Below, in pieces: positions 1 through 8,276 of a DNA stretch of 64,000 nucleotides. Numbering within the stretch: the first letter of the stretch is position 1; every line of letters begins with the position of its first letter. The notes below the pieces were generated by a model that saw only the letters and a list, made by a program, of their open reading frames with translations, had not been told where the DNA came from and ran no database searches. Made by a program: the position numbers and the translations under genes. Source of the DNA: JAXMAZ01 sp046350115 (lineage in GTDB: Bacteria; Planctomycetota; Planctomycetia; Gemmatales; Gemmataceae); assembly GCA_046350115.1 (NCBI GenBank), contig JAXMAZ010000015.1:108790-172789 (forward strand), read 5' to 3'.

Positions 1-2
1 AC

Positions 3-668
3 AAGCCGACCGCCTTCCAGAACGACGCCAACGCGGCGGCCCTCGGCGAGTTCTGGGTCGGGGCCGGGCGGGACGTGAACAGCTTCGTCCTGTTCACCCT
101 GGGCACCGGGATCGGCGGCGGGGTCGTGGTGGACGGGAAGGTGATCGAGGGGGAGCACAGCCACGGCGGGGAGGTCGGCCACCTGCGGATCGACCTGCCG
201 GACCGCGGCCGGCTGTGCGGGTGCGGCCGGCGGGGCTGCCTGGAGGCGTACGCCAGTGCGACCGGGGTGGTCGCCCGCGCCCGGGAGGCGATGGCCGCCG
301 ACCGCCGGCCGACCCGGCTGCGGGAGCTGCTGCGGGACGCCGACGGGAGCGAGCTGACGGCCAAGGAGGTGTTCGACGTGGCCGCCGCCGGGGACCATCT
401 GGCCCAGGAGATCGTGGACGAGACCGCCTACTACCTGGCCCTCGGGGCGTGTGCGATGATGGCGACGGTGGACCCGCAGATGATCGCGTTCGGCGGCGGC
501 ATGTCAGAGGCGGGGGAGCCGTTCCTGGCGAAGATCAAGGAGTACGTCGGCCGGTTCGGGCTGAGCTACCCGGCGAGCAAGGTGCAGATCCGGTACGCCC
601 AGCTCGGCAGCGACGCCGGATTCATCGGTGCCGCCGCCTGCGCCCGCCAACTGGTCGCGAAGGGGTGA
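3..668 (+). CDS. ROK family sugar kinase (glucokinase-like), 5'-truncated
   Basis: The C-terminal 221 residues of a ROK kinase; the start lies before the window. ROK kinases phosphorylate glucose or related hexoses with ATP in the cytoplasm. Visible are the catalytic-loop segment FQNDANAAALGE at the very edge, the glycine-rich phosphate loop GTGIGGG, then GGEVGHL followed by the zinc motif CGCGRRGCLE (nt about 213-245), which marks the ROK family. A late FGGGMSEAG segment is the second adenosine loop. Which sugar is used cannot be told from this part; ROK transcriptional repressors share the fold, but the helix-turn-helix that would separate them is off the window. The next gene follows after 5 nt, so the two are probably co-transcribed. 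Confidence 0.93.
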   Translation, partial: KPTAFQNDANAAALGEFWVGAGRDVNSFVLFTLGTGIGGGVVVDGKVIEGEHSHGGEVGHLRIDLPDRGRLCGCGRRGCLEAYASATGVVARAREAMAADRRPTRLRELLRDADGSELTAKEVFDVAAAGDHLAQEIVDETAYYLALGACAMMATVDPQMIAFGGGMSEAGEPFLAKIKEYVGRFGLSYPASKVQIRYAQLGSDAGFIGAAACARQLVAKG

Positions 669-673
669 CGCCG

Positions 674-1060
674 ATGGCCGAGCCGGACGGGCTGGACGAC
701 TTCGAGGCGACCTGGGAGGCGGCCGCCGAGTGGGGGCTGGCGTCCGTCGTCCTCGGCGGGGCGACCACCCTGTTCGGCTGCCTCGGGGTCATCATGTCGC
801 TCTTGTCGCACGACATGGCGGGCCGCTGGCACTGGATCCCGCAGTGGGTGTCCGGTGTCACCGGGTTCGTCGCCTGTGCGGTCATGATGGGATACGCGGT
901 CGCCGGGGTGCGGTTCGGGGTGCGGTCCATGCGGGCCGCCCGATCCCGCCGCCAGCCGGTCGCCCGCGGGGTGGTCGGGGTGATGCTCAGCCTGTTCGGA
1001 CTGTTCGCCAGCCTCGGGGCCGCCGCCACCTGGTATGGGGTCGTCGACCGGATGCGCTGA
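674..1060 (+). CDS. Small membrane protein of unknown function
   Basis: 128 residues starting at the ATG 5 nt after the kinase stop. An acidic N-terminus (about 20 residues) is followed by a hydrophobic segment near 23-46, a second near 58-80, a basic loop (RSMRAARSRRQ) and a third near 97-120. This suggests three membrane spans with the Arg-rich loop on the cytoplasmic side. No family is recognised. The tight spacing on both sides suggests a four-gene transcription unit with the ROK kinase, the TIGR03067 protein and the SnoaL-like protein. Confidence 0.7.
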   Translation: MAEPDGLDDFEATWEAAAEWGLASVVLGGATTLFGCLGVIMSLLSHDMAGRWHWIPQWVSGVTGFVACAVMMGYAVAGVRFGVRSMRAARSRRQPVARGVVGVMLSLFGLFASLGAAATWYGVVDRMR

Positions 1061-1073
1061 CGGAGGGCGACCG

Positions 1074-1517
1074 ATGCTGCCGACGCTCGCGCTGCTCGCC
1101 GGGCTGACCGCCGCCAGCGTCCACGCCCGGGTGGCCGGCCCGTGGGCCGTCACCGGGATGGCGATGAACGGCTACGACTCGCCGGCGGACGCCTTCAAAG
1201 ACCTGCGGATGACGTTCGCCCGAGACCGGGTGACGGTCACGAACAAGGCGGACGCGATCGCCAGCGGGCGGGTGCGGGTGCTGGCGGCATCGGGTCCGGT
1301 GGTGACGTTCGATTTGCTCATGGGGGAGGGGCCGGACGCCGGCAAGACGTTCCCCGGCCGGCTGGAGTGGGCGGACCGCGACACCCTGAGAGTCCGGCTG
1401 CTCCAGCCCGGCAAGGAGCGGCCGACGGGCGTCCGGTCCGAACCCGACGACCGGTCGGCGGTGGTGGCCCTGAAGCGGCTCAAACCGGTCCCGGCACCGA
1501 AAGGGGGCGAGCGATGA
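1074..1517 (+). CDS. Secreted TIGR03067-like domain protein
   Basis: 147 residues from the ATG at 1074, chosen because a GGAGGG ribosome site precedes it and a short signal-like segment (LLAGLTAASVHA) follows. The body has the layout of TIGR03067, a lipocalin-like domain expanded in planctomycetes: a PWAVTGMAMNG opening strand, a GRLEWADRDTLRVRLLQPGKERPTG core and the closing VVALKRLK strand. The domain has no established function. The gene overlaps the next by 4 nt (ATGA), indicating translational coupling. A second copy of this domain closes the broken WD40 gene near 36.9 kb. Confidence 0.75.
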   Translation: MLPTLALLAGLTAASVHARVAGPWAVTGMAMNGYDSPADAFKDLRMTFARDRVTVTNKADAIASGRVRVLAASGPVVTFDLLMGEGPDAGKTFPGRLEWADRDTLRVRLLQPGKERPTGVRSEPDDRSAVVALKRLKPVPAPKGGER

Positions 1518-1918
1518 GTGCGGACGTCCGCGAGTTGGCCCGGCGGTGGTTCGAGGGGGTGTGGAACGAGCGGAAGGCCGAGCTGATCGAGCAGATGCTG
1601 GACGAGGAGAGCCTGTGCGGCGGCGGGGACGGCCCGCTGCGGGGGCCGGCCGAGTTCCGGGAGCGGCAGTACGCCCCGTTCGTCACCGCCTTCCCGGACG
1701 TGCGGGTCACGGTGGACGGGGTGCTCGGGGACGGGGACGAGGTGGCCGTCCGGTGGTCGGCGGTCGGCACCCACACCGGCCCGGGGTTCGGCCTCACCCC
1801 GACCGGCCGCACCGTCCGGTTCGCCGGCGTCTCCTGGCTGCGGACCCGGGACGGGAAGCTGAAGGAGGGCTGGCAGTGGTCGGACATCCCGACCGTCCTC
1901 GCCTCCCTGCGGTCGTAG
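1514..1918 (+). CDS. SnoaL-like / ester cyclase family protein
   Basis: 134 residues beginning in the ATGA overlap with the preceding gene. The sequence follows the SnoaL-like (NTF2 fold) plan: an N-terminal helix ARRWFEGVWNERK, a GPAEFRERQYAPFVTAFPD segment, then strands ending in LKEGWQWSDI. Proteins of this type are small cone-shaped barrels and only some are true polyketide cyclases; most have no known substrate, and no biosynthetic cluster is present here. The gene is the last of the apparent ROK operon and ends 3 nt before the convergent DUF4058 gene. Confidence 0.8.
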   Translation: MSADVRELARRWFEGVWNERKAELIEQMLDEESLCGGGDGPLRGPAEFRERQYAPFVTAFPDVRVTVDGVLGDGDEVAVRWSAVGTHTGPGFGLTPTGRTVRFAGVSWLRTRDGKLKEGWQWSDIPTVLASLRS

Positions 1919-1921
1919 CCG

Positions 1922-2683
1922 TCAGGCCGGCGGAAGGAACTGCCTGGCCCACTCGGCGTCTTCGGCTGACAACGGCGGGTCCGGCTGGCCGCGGTACAAG
2001 TCGGCGGCGTAGTCACCGGCGTCGTACACCTGGTCCAGGACAGGCTTCAACGCGACTGTCGGCTCCAGATCACCCGGGCGGAGCGGGACCGGGATGACCG
2101 GCAGCGGCTCGTGCAAGCGGACCGGCCACACCCCGACTCGCGGGCGGTCCTGGCGGCGGCTGACGAGGACGCAGTAGTCGCAGTCCGGCGGACGGTCGAG
2201 GGGCATCCGCCGGCCGCCACGGAGCAGGTCGATCTCGACGAAGTTGGCCTCGCTCCGCAGCACCTTCCGACGCTTCGCCCGGTAGCGGGCGCCGTCGTCA
2301 CCGCTCGACTTGTTCGACGGGCTGAGCAGCTCGACCACGGTGACCACGGTCCGGTCCTTGGAATCCCGGACGGTGAGCCACCGCCGGGTCCGCTGGACCC
2401 ACCGCGGGAGGGTCGCGGTGACCGGAGCGGCTGTCACCGCGGCCCAGGCCGGTTGCCCCCGGGGAACGCGGACCGGCGAGCGGGAGACGGCCACGTCCGC
2501 GATGGCGAACGCCCCGTCCCCCTGTTCGTCGATGTACAGCGCCTCTTCGAGGTGGGCACGGTACTTCGGCCCCACCACCCGGTTGATCGCCCGGCGGAGT
2601 TCGACCAGGAAGTCCGTGTGGAACTCGCGCCACTGGCCGGGCTGCTCGAAGTACGGGTTCATCCCCGGGAACGGCGACGGCAT
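1922..2683 (-). CDS. DUF4058 family protein
   Basis: 253 residues, full length for DUF4058, a family frequent in planctomycetes and cyanobacteria. The N-terminus MPSPFPGMNPYFE is the family hallmark, followed by the WREFHTDFL and LVELRRAIN segments and a VVTVVELLSPSNK stretch resembling the core of restriction-like (PD-D/ExK) folds. The nuclease-like resemblance is inference only. Upstream, on the same strand, is a TACACT hexamer (complement of 2733-2738) and a 10-bp-stem GC hairpin (2707-2730) in the leader. It lies 75 nt downstream of pgi and could share its transcript. Confidence 0.88.
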   Translation of the reverse strand: MPSPFPGMNPYFEQPGQWREFHTDFLVELRRAINRVVGPKYRAHLEEALYIDEQGDGAFAIADVAVSRSPVRVPRGQPAWAAVTAAPVTATLPRWVQRTRRWLTVRDSKDRTVVTVVELLSPSNKSSGDDGARYRAKRRKVLRSEANFVEIDLLRGGRRMPLDRPPDCDYCVLVSRRQDRPRVGVWPVRLHEPLPVIPVPLRPGDLEPTVALKPVLDQVYDAGDYAADLYRGQPDPPLSAEDAEWARQFLPPA

Positions 2684-2758
2684 CCGGCTGCCCTCCGCAA
2701 ACGGCGACCGGGGGCCGAGCGGCCCCCGGTCCAGTGTACCACCGCCGCCGGTCGGCCG

Positions 2759-4264
2759 TCACACCCCCTTGGCCTGGTCCCGGACCTCCCCTTTGGGCAG
2801 GTTCGGGGTGGCGGTCAGGACGGCCATCATGTTCTTCTTGTACGCCTCCACCCCCGGCTGGCCGTAGGGGTTGATCCCGGCCAACCGCCCCTCCACTACC
2901 GTCGCCAGCATGAGCATCTGGAGCAGTTGGCCGACCGTGTGTTCGGTCAGCACCGGCAGGACGATGTCGGCCGTCGGCCGGGCCGACTCCAGGTACGCCT
3001 GGTTGGTCCCCTGGAAGGCCGCGTCCAGCAGGTCCGGGTAGCCCTTGCGGCTGATCCGGTTCAGGTCGTCCTCGTTCCGGTCGGCCATCCCGACCAGGAC
3101 GGCCGGGTGCTTCGGGCTGCGGACGTACAGGTTGTTGATCACCTTGTCCCGGGTGCCGTCCTGGTGCTGCTGGCCGCGGCTGTGCAGGTCGCGGGTGTAC
3201 ACGCTGGTGATCGGGGTCGCCCCCTTGCCCGCCTTGCCCAGGCTCTCGCTCAAGAGCTGGTCGTACCAGAACCCGACCGACTCCAGCTTCTTGCTCCAGA
3301 CGGCCATCACCCGGATGTTCTTCTTCAGCTCGACGTTCATCAGGTGGTTGACGGCGGCGAACTGGAGGACCGGGTTCCTGTCCACCGGCTCCTCCAGGAA
3401 CCGCTTGGTCATGGCCGCCGCCCCGAGGAGCAGCGCCCGGACGTCCAGCCCCATGACCGCCGCCGGCAGCAGGCCGACCGGGGTGAATACGCTGTACCGC
3501 CCGCCGATGTCGTCCGGGATGGTGAGGATGTCGTCGTCGGTGAACCCCTCGGCCTTGGCCAGGTTCCGCAGCTTGCCGGTCGGCCCGGTGATCGGCACGC
3601 ACAGCGCCTTGAGGAACTCGGACTTGGCCCCGTAGTACTTGGTCTGCTCGGCCCGGACGGCCCGGTACGCGGCCGCCGTCTCCAGGGTGCCGCCGGACTT
3701 GCTGATGACCGTCAGCCCCCACCGCTCCTCGGGGATGTCCGGGTCGACGCATGTGTTTTCGAGCAATTCAAGCAGGTCTTGCAGGCTGTCGTTGTCGAGG
3801 TTGTTCCCCTCGAAGTAGATGCGGGGCCGGCCCATCCGCATCTTGGCCGGCAGCTCGTTGTGGTGGGTGTGGCAGAGGGCGTCGAACAGCGCCTTGGCCC
3901 CGAGGTAGCTGCCGCCGATGCCCAGCACCACCACCCGGTCGCAGTTGTCCCGCAGCCGCTGGGCCAGCCGCTGGATCTTGCCCAGCTCGCTCCCCTCGCC
4001 CCGCTTGCGGAACCCGTCGAGCAGCTTCTGCGGCAGGTCGATGAACCCGGGCTGGAGCGGAAGCTCCTTGGCCGGCGGGTTGACCAGTTCCCGGTCGGCC
4101 GCCACCTTGCCGCGGACGGCGTTCAGGAGCGGCTTGAGCGGCTCCAGCCGGTCCGGGCTGAGGAAGTTCTCGGTCTGCAGCTCGGCCAGCGGGGTCCACG
4201 GCTCGGCCGGGGGGGAGAGCAGCCGCTTGAAGTCGTACTCGATCGACTCGTCGGGCAGTTGCAT
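2759..4264 (-). CDS. pgi: Glucose-6-phosphate isomerase
   Basis: 501 residues. It interconverts glucose-6-phosphate and fructose-6-phosphate in glycolysis and gluconeogenesis in the cytoplasm. Sugar-phosphate (SIS) domain motifs are clear: VVLGIGGSYLGAKALFDAL, VISKSGGTLETAAAYRAVR, the first signature DDIGGRYSVFTPVG and the second YGQPGVEAYKK, with ESLGKAG in between. The length sits between the short Bacillus-type and the 550-residue enterobacterial enzymes. It is divergent from the phosphoglycerate mutase gene 149 nt away, another glycolytic enzyme, so the shared interval may hold promoters for both. Confidence 0.97.
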   Translation of the reverse strand: MQLPDESIEYDFKRLLSPPAEPWTPLAELQTENFLSPDRLEPLKPLLNAVRGKVAADRELVNPPAKELPLQPGFIDLPQKLLDGFRKRGEGSELGKIQRLAQRLRDNCDRVVVLGIGGSYLGAKALFDALCHTHHNELPAKMRMGRPRIYFEGNNLDNDSLQDLLELLENTCVDPDIPEERWGLTVISKSGGTLETAAAYRAVRAEQTKYYGAKSEFLKALCVPITGPTGKLRNLAKAEGFTDDDILTIPDDIGGRYSVFTPVGLLPAAVMGLDVRALLLGAAAMTKRFLEEPVDRNPVLQFAAVNHLMNVELKKNIRVMAVWSKKLESVGFWYDQLLSESLGKAGKGATPITSVYTRDLHSRGQQHQDGTRDKVINNLYVRSPKHPAVLVGMADRNEDDLNRISRKGYPDLLDAAFQGTNQAYLESARPTADIVLPVLTEHTVGQLLQMLMLATVVEGRLAGINPYGQPGVEAYKKNMMAVLTATPNLPKGEVRDQAKGV

Positions 4265-4413
4265 CGGCGGAGTCCCCGGCCCTTGGCGTCTGGTCTCTGG
4301 CCCCCCGTATCCTGCCCGGGCGAAGCCGAGACAAAGGACGGAGGACCAACGACTAAGGACGATCTTGCCAGCTACTGTACGTCACACAGCGGCCGGCGTA
4401 AACTTCCCCGACC

Positions 4414-5619
4414 ATGAACACCCACGAATTGATCCACGAGCTGCGCGAACCGTCCGACACCAAGATCGTGCTGCTGGTGGCCGACGGCCTCGGCGGGCTG
4501 CCGATCCAGAAGGGCGGCCGGACCGAGCTGGAGACCGCCCGCACCCCGAACCTGGACGCCCTGGCGGCGGACGGCGTCTGCGGGCTGAGCCTCCCGGTGC
4601 TGCCCGGCATCACCCCCGGCAGCGGCCCCGGCCACCTCGGGCTGTTCGGGTACGACCCGCTCCAGTACCGGATCGGCCGGGGCATCCTGGAAGCCCTCGG
4701 CATCAACTTCCCGGTCGGGGCCAGGGACGTGGCCATCCGGGGCAACTTCTGCACCCTCGGGCCGGACGGCACCATCACCGACCGCCGGGCCGGCCGGCCG
4801 ACCACGGAGCGGTGCGTCGAGGTGGTGAACAAGCTGCGGACGATCACCGTGCCGGGGGTGGAGGTGTTCGTCGAGCCGGTCAAGGAACACCGGTTCGTGG
4901 TGGTGTTCCGGGGCGACGGGCTGGGCGGGGCGGTGAACGACACCGACCCGCAGCAGGTCGGGGTGAAGCCGCTGGCGGCGGCCGGCAAAGACCCGGCGGC
5001 GGCCCGGACGGCGGCGGTGGCCAACGAGTTCATCGCCAAGGCGACCGAGGTGCTCAAGGGCGAAGCCCCGACCAACGGGCTGACCCTGCGGGGGTTCGCC
5101 ACCTACCCGGCCATCGAGACGTTCAAGAACTTGTACGGGCTGAAGGCGGCGGCCATCGCCGTCTACCCGATGTACAAGGGGCTGGCCCGGCTGGTCGGCA
5201 TGGACATCCTGGACGCCGGCCAGACGCTTAACGACCAGGTGGCGTGCCTGAAGCGGGTGTGGAACGACTACGACTTCTTCTTCCTGCATTTCAAGTACAC
5301 GGACAGCACCGGGGAGGACGGCAACTTCCCGGCCAAGGTGCAGATGACCGAGAAGTTCGACGCGATCATCCCCGAGGTACGGTCGCTCAACCCGGACGTG
5401 CTGATCGTCACCGGCGACCACAGCACTCCGAGCCGGCTGAAGTCCCACTCCTGGCACCCGGTGCCGACGATCCTGGCGGCGGACACCTGCCGGCCGGACG
5501 ACGTGACAGAGTTCGGCGAGCGGCACTGCCTGCGGGGCGGGCTGGGCCAGTTCGAGGCCAAGCACCTGATGCTGCTGGCCATGGCCCACGCCGGCCGGCT
5601 GGGCAAGTACGGGGCGTAG
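4414..5619 (+). CDS. apgM: 2,3-bisphosphoglycerate-independent phosphoglycerate mutase, archaeal type
   Basis: 401 residues, normal for the archaeal-type (ApgM) enzymes, which interconvert 3- and 2-phosphoglycerate without the bisphosphate cofactor. The alkaline-phosphatase fold is shown by the N-terminal metal motif LLVADGLGGLP, the TPNLDALAADG segment, the GITPGSGPGHLGLFGYDP loop whose Ser is the expected phosphoenzyme residue, and the C-terminal metal site TGDHSTPSRLKSHSWHPVP. It lies next to pgi, so this locus holds two glycolytic steps on opposite strands. Confidence 0.95.
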   Translation: MNTHELIHELREPSDTKIVLLVADGLGGLPIQKGGRTELETARTPNLDALAADGVCGLSLPVLPGITPGSGPGHLGLFGYDPLQYRIGRGILEALGINFPVGARDVAIRGNFCTLGPDGTITDRRAGRPTTERCVEVVNKLRTITVPGVEVFVEPVKEHRFVVVFRGDGLGGAVNDTDPQQVGVKPLAAAGKDPAAARTAAVANEFIAKATEVLKGEAPTNGLTLRGFATYPAIETFKNLYGLKAAAIAVYPMYKGLARLVGMDILDAGQTLNDQVACLKRVWNDYDFFFLHFKYTDSTGEDGNFPAKVQMTEKFDAIIPEVRSLNPDVLIVTGDHSTPSRLKSHSWHPVPTILAADTCRPDDVTEFGERHCLRGGLGQFEAKHLMLLAMAHAGRLGKYGA

Positions 5620-5635
5620 GCCGGGCCGGAAGGCC

Positions 5636-5796
5636 GTGTCTCCGGTTTGGGGTTTGGTCCCCTCCCCTTGTGGGGGAGGGCTAGGGGTGGGGGGGCGGGA
5701 GCGCGTGCCAGGTCGGAGACTCTGGACCGGGCGGGAGCGCTGCCCCCCCCACCCTACCCCTCCCCCACAAGGGGGAGGGGACCAATCGGAGACACT
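5636..5796. repeat. Long intergenic palindrome, CCCTCCCC/GGGGAGGG family
   Basis: The arms begin GTGTCTCCG (5636-5644) and end CGGAGACAC (5788-5796). Inside, ggtcccctccccttgtgggg pairs with the complementary stretch ending at 5785. The GTGTCTC outer ends resemble those around the palindrome near 23.3 kb. A second copy of the inner arms is at 16971-17250. It fills most of the gap between apgM and the next gene. Confidence 0.85.
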
Positions 5797-5815
5797 CCCG
5801 GCCGGCAGTTCCCCC

Positions 5816-5843
5816 TTGACAGGCCGGCGGGCGACGGTATCGT
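5816..5843 (+). promoter_or_regulatory. Sigma-70-type promoter for the secreted protein gene
   Basis: TTGACA at 5816-5821, a 16-nt spacer and TATCGT at 5838-5843. Transcription would begin about 55 nt before the ATG at 5905. It sits just outside the palindrome that fills the upstream gap. Confidence 0.6.
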
Positions 5844-5904
5844 CCGCCGGTTTTGCACGCCCGGGGCGGGGGTTCCCGGGGCGACCTCACGGAAGGGGGA
5901 CCGT

Positions 5905-6282
5905 ATGCGCCGCCTGCTCGCGGCCGGGGCACTGGCCGTCGTCGGGCTGCTCGGCACCACCGGCACCGCCGCCGCCCAGGGGCTGAGCTACCAGCCGATC
6001 GACACCAACAAGCTGGTCGTCCAGCCGACCGACACGGCCACCAACATCTTCAGCGGCACCACCAAGTACATCAGCCGGGTGGTGGCCGGGACGATCGAGA
6101 ACAACGCCGTCGTCCGGACGATCAACACCTTGCTCGGCCGCACCCCGGACCCGAAGCAGACCACCCAGCCGGGGGCCAGCCCGCTGCCGCTGCCGGGGTC
6201 GTACCCGTCCACCGGGTACAAGAACTCGTTCACCCCGCAGATGCCGACGTACCAGACGTTCGGCCGCAGCCTCGGGGGCTGA
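5905..6282 (+). CDS. Small secreted protein of unknown function
   Basis: 125 residues. The start at 5905 is preceded by GGAAGGGGGA and gives a clean signal peptide: basic MRRLL, hydrophobic core, and AAAQG as the likely cleavage site near residue 25. The mature part is short, rich in Thr, Pro and Gly, and ends in a low-complexity PLPLPGSYPSTGY-type tail; no known domain is seen. It has its own promoter and a strong terminator, so it is a monocistronic unit, probably periplasmic or surface exposed. Confidence 0.7.
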   Translation: MRRLLAAGALAVVGLLGTTGTAAAQGLSYQPIDTNKLVVQPTDTATNIFSGTTKYISRVVAGTIENNAVVRTINTLLGRTPDPKQTTQPGASPLPLPGSYPSTGYKNSFTPQMPTYQTFGRSLGG

Positions 6283-6305
6283 CCTCGCCGGGACGGCCCG
6301 TGGCA

Positions 6306-6340
6306 ACGGACCCCGCCGGCCGGCGGGGTCCGTCGTTTTT
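6306..6340 (+). terminator. Rho-independent terminator
   Basis: A perfect 28-nt palindrome (6306-6333, centred on GCCGGCCGGC) is followed by CGTTTTT. It lies 24 nt after the stop of the secreted protein gene. Confidence 0.85.
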
Positions 6341-6404
6341 CCGGAACCGGCCGGCCGGCCTGGGGTCTAACGGGTAGCCGCCCGTGCGTCCCTGAGGGTC
6401 CGCC

Positions 6405-6992
6405 GTGCCCCGCCCGCTCGCCGCCGCTGCCCTGGTGCTCGGGCTGGCGGTGTTCGCCTCCGCCGACGACCCGAAGGCCGACAAGAAGCCGGGCAAGCCG
6501 CCCGACTGGGCCGGGTACGTGCCGTTCGGCGACCCGGTCGTGGTGACGGTCAAGGAGGCGGGGGACGAGACGCTGTCCGTCACCGTGCAGGGGCCGGCGG
6601 CGGTCCGCCTGTCCGGCTACGGCCGGCGGCCGCGGGTGAGCGTCAAGGAGGGGAAGAAGGAGACAGTCGAGCTGACCTTCCACCCGGACGGGGTGGTGCG
6701 GTGGGCCAAGCTGCCGCCCAAGTGGGACGACAAGGGGAAGCGGCAGACGTACAAGCCGAAGGAGGCCGAGGCGCTGCGGCAGCCGCGGTGGGCGTTCGGG
6801 TACGCGGCCGACCGGTCCGACCTGGCCGCCGGCCAGCCGGTCGAGATCACCCTGCTGCGGCCCAAGACCGTGCCGGCGGAGAAGCTGACGCCCGAGGACC
6901 TGCGGATCAAGCAGGTCGTGATTCTGGTGGATCCGCCGCCGCCGGGCGAGAAGAAGAAGGACGAGACGAAGGAAAAGAAGGACAAGAAGTGA
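6405..6992 (+). CDS. Secreted lysine-rich hypothetical protein
   Basis: 195 residues from a GTG start. A signal peptide (PLAAAALVLGLAVFASADDP, cleavage near residue 20) leads into a Lys- and Pro-rich body with a beta-strand pattern (VVVTVKEAG, LSVTVQGPAAVRLSGYG) and a highly charged tail alternating Lys, Asp and Glu (EKKKDETKEKKDKK). No family is recognised. The tail lies in the last 15 residues and would be disordered. The gene converges on the DUF6807 gene with only 15 nt between stops and no obvious terminator. Confidence 0.7.
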   Translation: MPRPLAAAALVLGLAVFASADDPKADKKPGKPPDWAGYVPFGDPVVVTVKEAGDETLSVTVQGPAAVRLSGYGRRPRVSVKEGKKETVELTFHPDGVVRWAKLPPKWDDKGKRQTYKPKEAEALRQPRWAFGYAADRSDLAAGQPVEITLLRPKTVPAEKLTPEDLRIKQVVILVDPPPPGEKKKDETKEKKDKK

Positions 6993-7007
6993 GCGGCGGT
7001 TAGCCGC

Positions 7008-8039
7008 TCACTTCCCCGCCGCGAACGCGGCGAACGCCTCGGCCACCTTCCCGCTCGCCGCGTCCCCGGTGTGGGCGTACACCCCGTACCGCAGCCGCAG
7101 CGTCTGCCCCTTGGCCAGCGTCACCAGCTCCGTGTTCCCCTTCTGCGACGGGAACCCGGACTTGGCCCGGCCGAACGGGTTGGCGGCCATCAGCCCGTAG
7201 GCCCGGGTGTGCCAGCTCGCCCGCGGCCGGTTCGCCGGGTCGTCGAAGACGGCCAGTCCGACCGGCTTGCCGTCTACGGTGCCGCTGTAGTCGTTCCAGT
7301 CAGCCGGCCGGCCCCACACCGGCAGGTTGTCCTTGGCCGGCGACTTGGCGGCCGTCCCGTCGCTGCTGGTGATCGTCCCGCCGCCCTTGGCCGTCAGCCG
7401 CATCGCGTCGTGGACCCGTACCCCCATCGACCCCTCCTTGGTGTCGCCGAACGTGACCGGCCCCTGGGACGCGGTCAGGGTGACGTCCACCACGATCAGC
7501 ACCCCGGCCGGGAGGGCGGACACGGTGATCGTGCGGTCCTCGTCCAGCAGCTTCAGCCCGTCGGCCGTCCGCCACTCGTTGCGGGTGGGGACGGTCAGCC
7601 GGGACGGGCCGGCCGGTTTCGGGTCGCCGACCTGGACGCAGACGATCCGCCCGTGCCCGGCCGCCTCGCTCCAAAAGTCCACGCCGCCGGCCCGCCGGTC
7701 GGCGGACTTGCTGGCCAGCTTCACCCACCCCGGCTCTACGTCCCCGTGGCAGAACCAGACCGACTTCTGGTGGAAGTGGTCGGTCGTCTCCCCTGGGGTG
7801 CCGCGGGCCATCGGCCAGCCGCGGGTGACGCCCGGCCCGCCCGGCGGGGTCAGCGGGTAGAAGAACGGCTTGGCCAGCGGCTTCTCCCCGTCCCCCTTCT
7901 CGACACGGACCGTGCCGGCGTACACGTACCGCGTCACCAGCTCGTCGCCTAGGCGGAACTCGACAGCCGTGTCGGTCTTGGTGGCGGTCAGGGCCGGCGG
8001 GGCGGCGGCGGCCAGCCCGGCGAAGAGGAGCGGGAACAT
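7008..8039 (-). CDS. DUF6807 (PmoA-like) secreted protein
   Basis: 343 residues from the ATG at 8039, which gives a short signal peptide MFPLLFAGLAAAAPPALTA; a start 12 codons upstream (8075) is also possible. The sequence matches the DUF6807 / 'methane oxygenase PmoA-like' family of planctomycetes and Bacteroidetes: FYPLTPPGGPGVTRGWPM, DHFHQKSVWFCHGDV, a DFWSE segment, DEDRTITVSAL and SWHTRAYGLMAANPFG. Despite the family name these are not methane monooxygenase subunits; they are secreted beta-sandwich proteins often linked to carbohydrate breakdown. The conserved His residues in HFHQK and HTRAYG may be functional. Confidence 0.85.
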   Translation of the reverse strand: MFPLLFAGLAAAAPPALTATKTDTAVEFRLGDELVTRYVYAGTVRVEKGDGEKPLAKPFFYPLTPPGGPGVTRGWPMARGTPGETTDHFHQKSVWFCHGDVEPGWVKLASKSADRRAGGVDFWSEAAGHGRIVCVQVGDPKPAGPSRLTVPTRNEWRTADGLKLLDEDRTITVSALPAGVLIVVDVTLTASQGPVTFGDTKEGSMGVRVHDAMRLTAKGGGTITSSDGTAAKSPAKDNLPVWGRPADWNDYSGTVDGKPVGLAVFDDPANRPRASWHTRAYGLMAANPFGRAKSGFPSQKGNTELVTLAKGQTLRLRYGVYAHTGDAASGKVAEAFAAFAAGK

Positions 8040-8134
8040 GAGCGGGTCCGGGAGGGGTGGGAGGGCCGGCGACATGGTAAGCCGGTCCGTCGGGCGGGGC
8101 AAACGAAACCCGGCGGGAAGTGCCGCCCGTCTCG

Positions 8135-8163
8135 CTCCCCCTCCCCGCAGCGGAGAGGGGGAG
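8135..8163. repeat. Short palindrome, CTCCCCCT/AGGGGGAG family
   Basis: Stem CTCCCCCTC/GAGGGGGAG around a CCCGCAGCGGA core, lying between the DUF6807 start and argJ. Close relatives are at 48849-48877 and 50234-50262. Confidence 0.75.
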
Positions 8164-8276
8164 AGAAGACACGATCCGGATCGCGCTCCCTTCGCTGTTG
8201 CTACACTGTACCCGGCCGGTGGACCCGTCGGACCGGCCGGCGGGCGGGCCGGCAGCCTTTCGCCGTCGCCACACGC

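Noticed and set aside
2111..4417. Long plus-strand reading frame opposite pgi
   Set aside because: It is the antisense shadow of pgi and DUF4058 in GC-rich DNA; the minus strand holds clear protein motifs.
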